A stretch of DNA of 64,000 bases from Lactiplantibacillus nangangensis (GTDB lineage: Bacteria; Bacillota; Bacilli; Lactobacillales; Lactobacillaceae). Shown one piece after another: positions 61,515 to 64,000 of the stretch. A program made the position numbers and the translations under genes. Where the stretch lies: contig NZ_BJDI01000006.1 of assembly GCF_005405065.1 (NCBI RefSeq), positions 57,699 through 121,698 on the forward strand, given 5' to 3'. Every line of letters starts with the position of its first letter. Position 1 is the first letter of the stretch. A model generated the notes under the pieces. That model saw nothing but the letters and a program-made list of their open reading frames with translations, ran no database searches and had not been told where the DNA came from.

Positions 61515-62771
61515 ATGAACATTATTGATGATTTAAAGTGGCGCGGCGCCATTAACCAACAGACTGATGAAGCCGGCTTGAAGGAATTGACGGAAAACCA
61601 ATCCGTTTCTTTGTACTGTGGGATTGATCCAACCGGTGATAGTATGCATATCGGGCATTTGATTCCTTTCATGATCTTGAAACGATTCCAATTAGCCGGG
61701 CATCATCCTTACGTTGTTGTTGGTGGGGGAACTGGTGCGATCGGTGATCCTTCTGGTAAAAATTCGGAACGGGTTTTACAAACGATGGCGCAAGTAAAGC
61801 ATAATGAAGATGGCTTAAATGCGCAGATGCATAAGTTATTCGGTTCCGATGAAAACTTCTCGATCGTGAATAACTACGACTGGCTATCAAAATTATCCCT
61901 TTTAGACTTTTTGCGTGATTACGGTAAATTATTCAGCGTGAATACCATGTTGAATAAAGAGGTCGTTGCGAGTCGGCTAGAAGTCGGGATTTCATACACG
62001 GAATTCACTTACCAAATCTTGCAATCAATCGATTTCTTGCACTTATACCGTGCAGAACATGTTCAACTCCAAATCGGTGGTGCTGACCAATGGGGGAATA
62101 TCACTGCCGGGACTGATTTAATTCATCGTTTGGAAGGCAATGACGCCAAAGCATATGGCTTAACGATTCCGCTATTACTAAAAGCTGATGGGACTAAGTT
62201 CGGTAAGACCGCTGGTGGTGCAGTTTGGTTGAACCCTGAAAAGACGTCACCATATGAATTCTACCAATTCTGGATTAACCAAGATGACCGCGATGTCGTC
62301 AAATACTTGAAATACTTTACGTTCTTAAGCCACGAAGAAATTGATGCTTTAGCTGAAACGGTCAAGACTGCCCCTGAAAAGCGGGAAGCCCAACGTCGTT
62401 TAGCCGAAGAAGTCACTGAATTTGTTCATGGTAAGCAAGCCGTCGTTGAAGCCGAAGCAATCACGAAAGCACTCTTTACCGGTGATGTGCAAAGCTTGAA
62501 CGCTGCCGAAATCGAACAAGGCTTCAAGGGTGTCCCTTCAGCGGAAGTGACGACTGAAAAGCAGAACATCGTCTTGTGGCTCGTTGATGCGACTAAGTTC
62601 GAAGGTTCTCGTCGTCAAGCCCGTGAAGATATCAAGAATGGTGCCATTCGAATCAATGGCGAAAAGGTGACGGATGTGGATGCTGAAATTGATCCACAAG
62701 CGGCCTTTGATGGTAAATTTGTCATTGTTCGTCGTGGGAAGAAGAAATACTTCTTGGCACGCGTTAAATAG
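61515..62771 (+). CDS. tyrS: Tyrosyl-tRNA synthetase
   Basis: Class I motifs are present: HIGH (45-48) and KFGKT (about 229-233), with the C-terminal S4-like RNA-binding domain (NGAIRINGEKVTDVDAEI). The enzyme charges tRNA-Tyr. The length (418 aa) is normal. GAGGAGG precedes the ATG. It is controlled by the T-box just upstream. Confidence 0.97.
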   Translation: MNIIDDLKWRGAINQQTDEAGLKELTENQSVSLYCGIDPTGDSMHIGHLIPFMILKRFQLAGHHPYVVVGGGTGAIGDPSGKNSERVLQTMAQVKHNEDGLNAQMHKLFGSDENFSIVNNYDWLSKLSLLDFLRDYGKLFSVNTMLNKEVVASRLEVGISYTEFTYQILQSIDFLHLYRAEHVQLQIGGADQWGNITAGTDLIHRLEGNDAKAYGLTIPLLLKADGTKFGKTAGGAVWLNPEKTSPYEFYQFWINQDDRDVVKYLKYFTFLSHEEIDALAETVKTAPEKREAQRRLAEEVTEFVHGKQAVVEAEAITKALFTGDVQSLNAAEIEQGFKGVPSAEVTTEKQNIVLWLVDATKFEGSRRQAREDIKNGAIRINGEKVTDVDAEIDPQAAFDGKFVIVRRGKKKYFLARVK

Positions 62772-62786
62772 TAACTAGTTCTAATG

Positions 62787-62819
62787 AAACTGACGAGCCG
62801 AAAGGTAAGTCAGTTTTTT
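62787..62819 (+). terminator. Terminator of tyrS
   Basis: AAACTGAC pairs with GTCAGTTT, followed by T residues. Confidence 0.85.
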
Positions 62820-62938
62820 AGTCCTAAGTTTTATGTCTAAGGGCTGGGTGTTTTCAGAAAAGTGTAGTAAAATCTGATGTACAGGGGTGCTACTCGAGAC
62901 AGTTGGTTGTTAAAAAACTAAAGGAGTCGTGATTAGCA

Positions 62939-63451
62939 ATGGCAGGTAAACAATCACCACAATTTTCAACACGGATGGTCGCTGCATTAGGCTTATTAAT
63001 TGCTGTCGATGTGGCACTTTCAATGTTTGTACATATCCCAGTTCCAATGACCCATGGATACGTCAATCTTTGTGATGCAGGCATCTTTATTGCCGCGTTA
63101 TTATTTGGTCGGCGTGGTGGGGCAATCGTTGGTGGGGCGAGCGGTTTTCTATTAGATATGATTTTAGGTTACTCACAATACATGTTTTTCTCATTGATCG
63201 TCCATGGTTTAGAAGGCTTTATAGTTGGGCAGTTTGGGGCGAATAAGTCTAAAGGCCAACAGATGCTAGCGTTGACTATCGGAAGTGTTGTCATGGTCGC
63301 TGGGTATTTCATTTCCGATTCGATTTTATATGCGTTACCAACCGGATTAATGGGGATTCCCATGAATGCCGTTCAAGCAATCATGGGTGGCATCATTGCT
63401 TTCCCTGCTGTTTTACAGCTTAAGGATCGGGTCAAGGCTCAATTTAATTGA
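62939..63451 (+). CDS. ECF transporter S component (vitamin uptake)
   Basis: Five or six membrane segments in 170 residues with HGYVNLCDAGIFIAALLFGRRGGAIVGGASGFLLD match S components of the PF07155-type family. It gives specificity to a shared ECF module; relatives carry thiamine precursors or pyridoxine. No riboswitch that would settle the ligand is convincing in the 170 bases upstream. AAAGGAG precedes the ATG. Confidence 0.88.
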   Translation: MAGKQSPQFSTRMVAALGLLIAVDVALSMFVHIPVPMTHGYVNLCDAGIFIAALLFGRRGGAIVGGASGFLLDMILGYSQYMFFSLIVHGLEGFIVGQFGANKSKGQQMLALTIGSVVMVAGYFISDSILYALPTGLMGIPMNAVQAIMGGIIAFPAVLQLKDRVKAQFN

Positions 63452-63474
63452 GTTAAAGGATTATCAAGGATCGC

Positions 63475-63523
63475 ACAGGTGGTCATCGGTGTTCATTGCC
63501 GATGGTCACCTGTTCTTTTTTTT
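63475..63523 (+). terminator. Terminator after the ECF gene
   Basis: ACAGGTGGTCATCGG pairs with CCGATGGTCACCTGT, followed by a long T run. Confidence 0.92.
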
Positions 63524-63683
63524 GCGGCTTGCATATTATCATAGAAACAACTAGTTGAGATTTTAAGCTAAAAAGTGCGCTAAGTGAGATGCCTATTGGT
63601 GTTTGAGTCTACTTGCTGTGATGCAATAATCAGGACTGAAAAGGGGCAATTTTCATAGCTGTGAAAAAAGTTATTGAAAATAG

Positions 63684-63712
63684 TTGACACTTTCATTTCA
63701 AATTGGTATATT
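63684..63712 (+). promoter_or_regulatory. rRNA operon promoter P1
   Basis: TTGACA (63684-63689), 17 bases, TATATT (63707-63712). First of three tandem promoters reading out of the window. Confidence 0.88.
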
Positions 63713-63781
63713 AGTACACGTTGCTGCTACGGCAGGTCAGCCAAGTGCTGATGAAACGGAAAACATTATTGAAATTAGTTG

Positions 63782-63810
63782 TTGACAACTTCTTCAGTAA
63801 TTGATATGAT
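63782..63810 (+). promoter_or_regulatory. rRNA operon promoter P2
   Basis: TTGACA (63782-63787), 17 bases, TATGAT (63805-63810), 98 bases after P1. A similar TTGCTGC/TTGTCGC sequence follows both P1 and P2. Confidence 0.88.
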
Positions 63811-63875
63811 AGTTTCTGTTGTCGCAACGGCAACACACAGTTGAAAAAGCCCGTTAAATTCTTTGAAAAAAGTAT

Positions 63876-63904
63876 TTGACAGTAAGCGCTTCAGATGCTA
63901 TGAT
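63876..63904 (+). promoter_or_regulatory. rRNA operon promoter P3
   Basis: TTGACA (63876-63881), 17 bases, TATGAT (63899-63904), 94 bases after P2. Confidence 0.88.
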
Positions 63905-63910
63905 GATTAA

Positions 63911-64000
63911 GTTGTGTTGAGGTAATCAACCAACAAATTAGACCTTTGAAAACTGAACAAAGTTTCGACAAATCAAATGTGTAGGGTCTAGCAATCTTCG
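63911..64000 (+). other. Leader of a ribosomal RNA operon
   Basis: GACCTTTGAAAACTGAACAAAG is characteristic of the region before 16S rRNA genes in lactobacilli. The 16S gene itself should start beyond base 64000. Confidence 0.8.

Noticed and set aside
62880..62905. TPP riboswitch before the ECF gene
   Set aside because: GGGGTGCTACTCGAGAC resembles the 5' TPP motif, but the second conserved half with CTGAGA and ACCTGATCTGG-like parts is missing.
63905..64000. Start of the 16S rRNA gene
   Set aside because: The sequence is still the leader; the conserved 16S 5' end is not reached.

Overview
The window looks like a chromosomal segment of a low-to-mid GC lactic acid bacterium, most likely the Lactiplantibacillus plantarum group. 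The reasons are the strong AGGAGG-type ribosome sites, sigma-A promoters with 17-base spacers, a T-box-controlled tyrS, an oleate hydratase, paired TagE/GtfA-type glycosyltransferases, a Ser-rich LysM protein, and many small multidrug and ABC modules typical of that group. The species call is inference; no 16S gene lies inside the window.

Layout. 1-2.4 kb: a truncated PTS sugar permease divergent from a ROK repressor. 2.8-7 kb: a histidine-phosphatase pseudoenzyme, a five-gene operon of small proteins, signal peptidase I and a sugar O-acetyltransferase. 7-15 kb: an ABC exporter pair, a DapE-type deacylase, GtrA, and a four-gene ABC/LytTR/DUF3021 operon. 15-17.3 kb: a MerR gene divergent from a cupin/carboxymuconolactone-decarboxylase-like/SDR operon. 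17.3-18.3 kb: 1 kb without genes, holding long base-paired elements. 18.3-21.7 kb: a NatAB-like ABC transporter and the DNA alkylation repair pair ogt/adaA. 21.7-26 kb: a Ser-rich LysM protein divergent from two overlapping glycosyltransferases. 26-30 kb: LysR/YeiH and DUF4811/MFS. 30-32 kb: elements, a HigBA-like toxin-antitoxin pair and a perfect 30-bp hairpin. 32-37.7 kb: AEC and YczE-like membrane proteins, a proton antiporter with a possible attenuator, and a DUF4143 ATPase preceded by four palindromes at an exact 39-base period. 37.8-43.3 kb: a P-type ATPase, oleate hydratase and its TetR-type regulator. 44-45.8 kb: a preQ1-I-like riboswitch, nucleoside hydrolase and ECF S component, proposed as queuosine salvage. 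45.9-49.2 kb: a TipAS-MerR regulator, a HrtAB-like exporter and YagU. 49.8-59.2 kb: a dicarboxylate symporter, DUF554, YueI, an AgrC-like kinase, a C39-like protein, two small HTH proteins and a GH25 lysozyme with a secreted partner. 59.2-64 kb: MarR/MFS, T-box-tyrS, an ECF S component and three tandem rRNA promoters reading out of the window.

The most unusual content is between genes. At least two families of dispersed structured elements (called B and C here), plus a unique pair (A), keep their stems while the stem sequences change between copies. B copies lie at 18115, 43902, 49208 and 49554, with a decayed copy at 49410. C copies lie at 30385, 43382 and 52020, with short ones at 2642 and 26054. 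This points to selection on RNA or single-stranded DNA structure. The other main lead is the four-palindrome array upstream of the DUF4143 ATPase.
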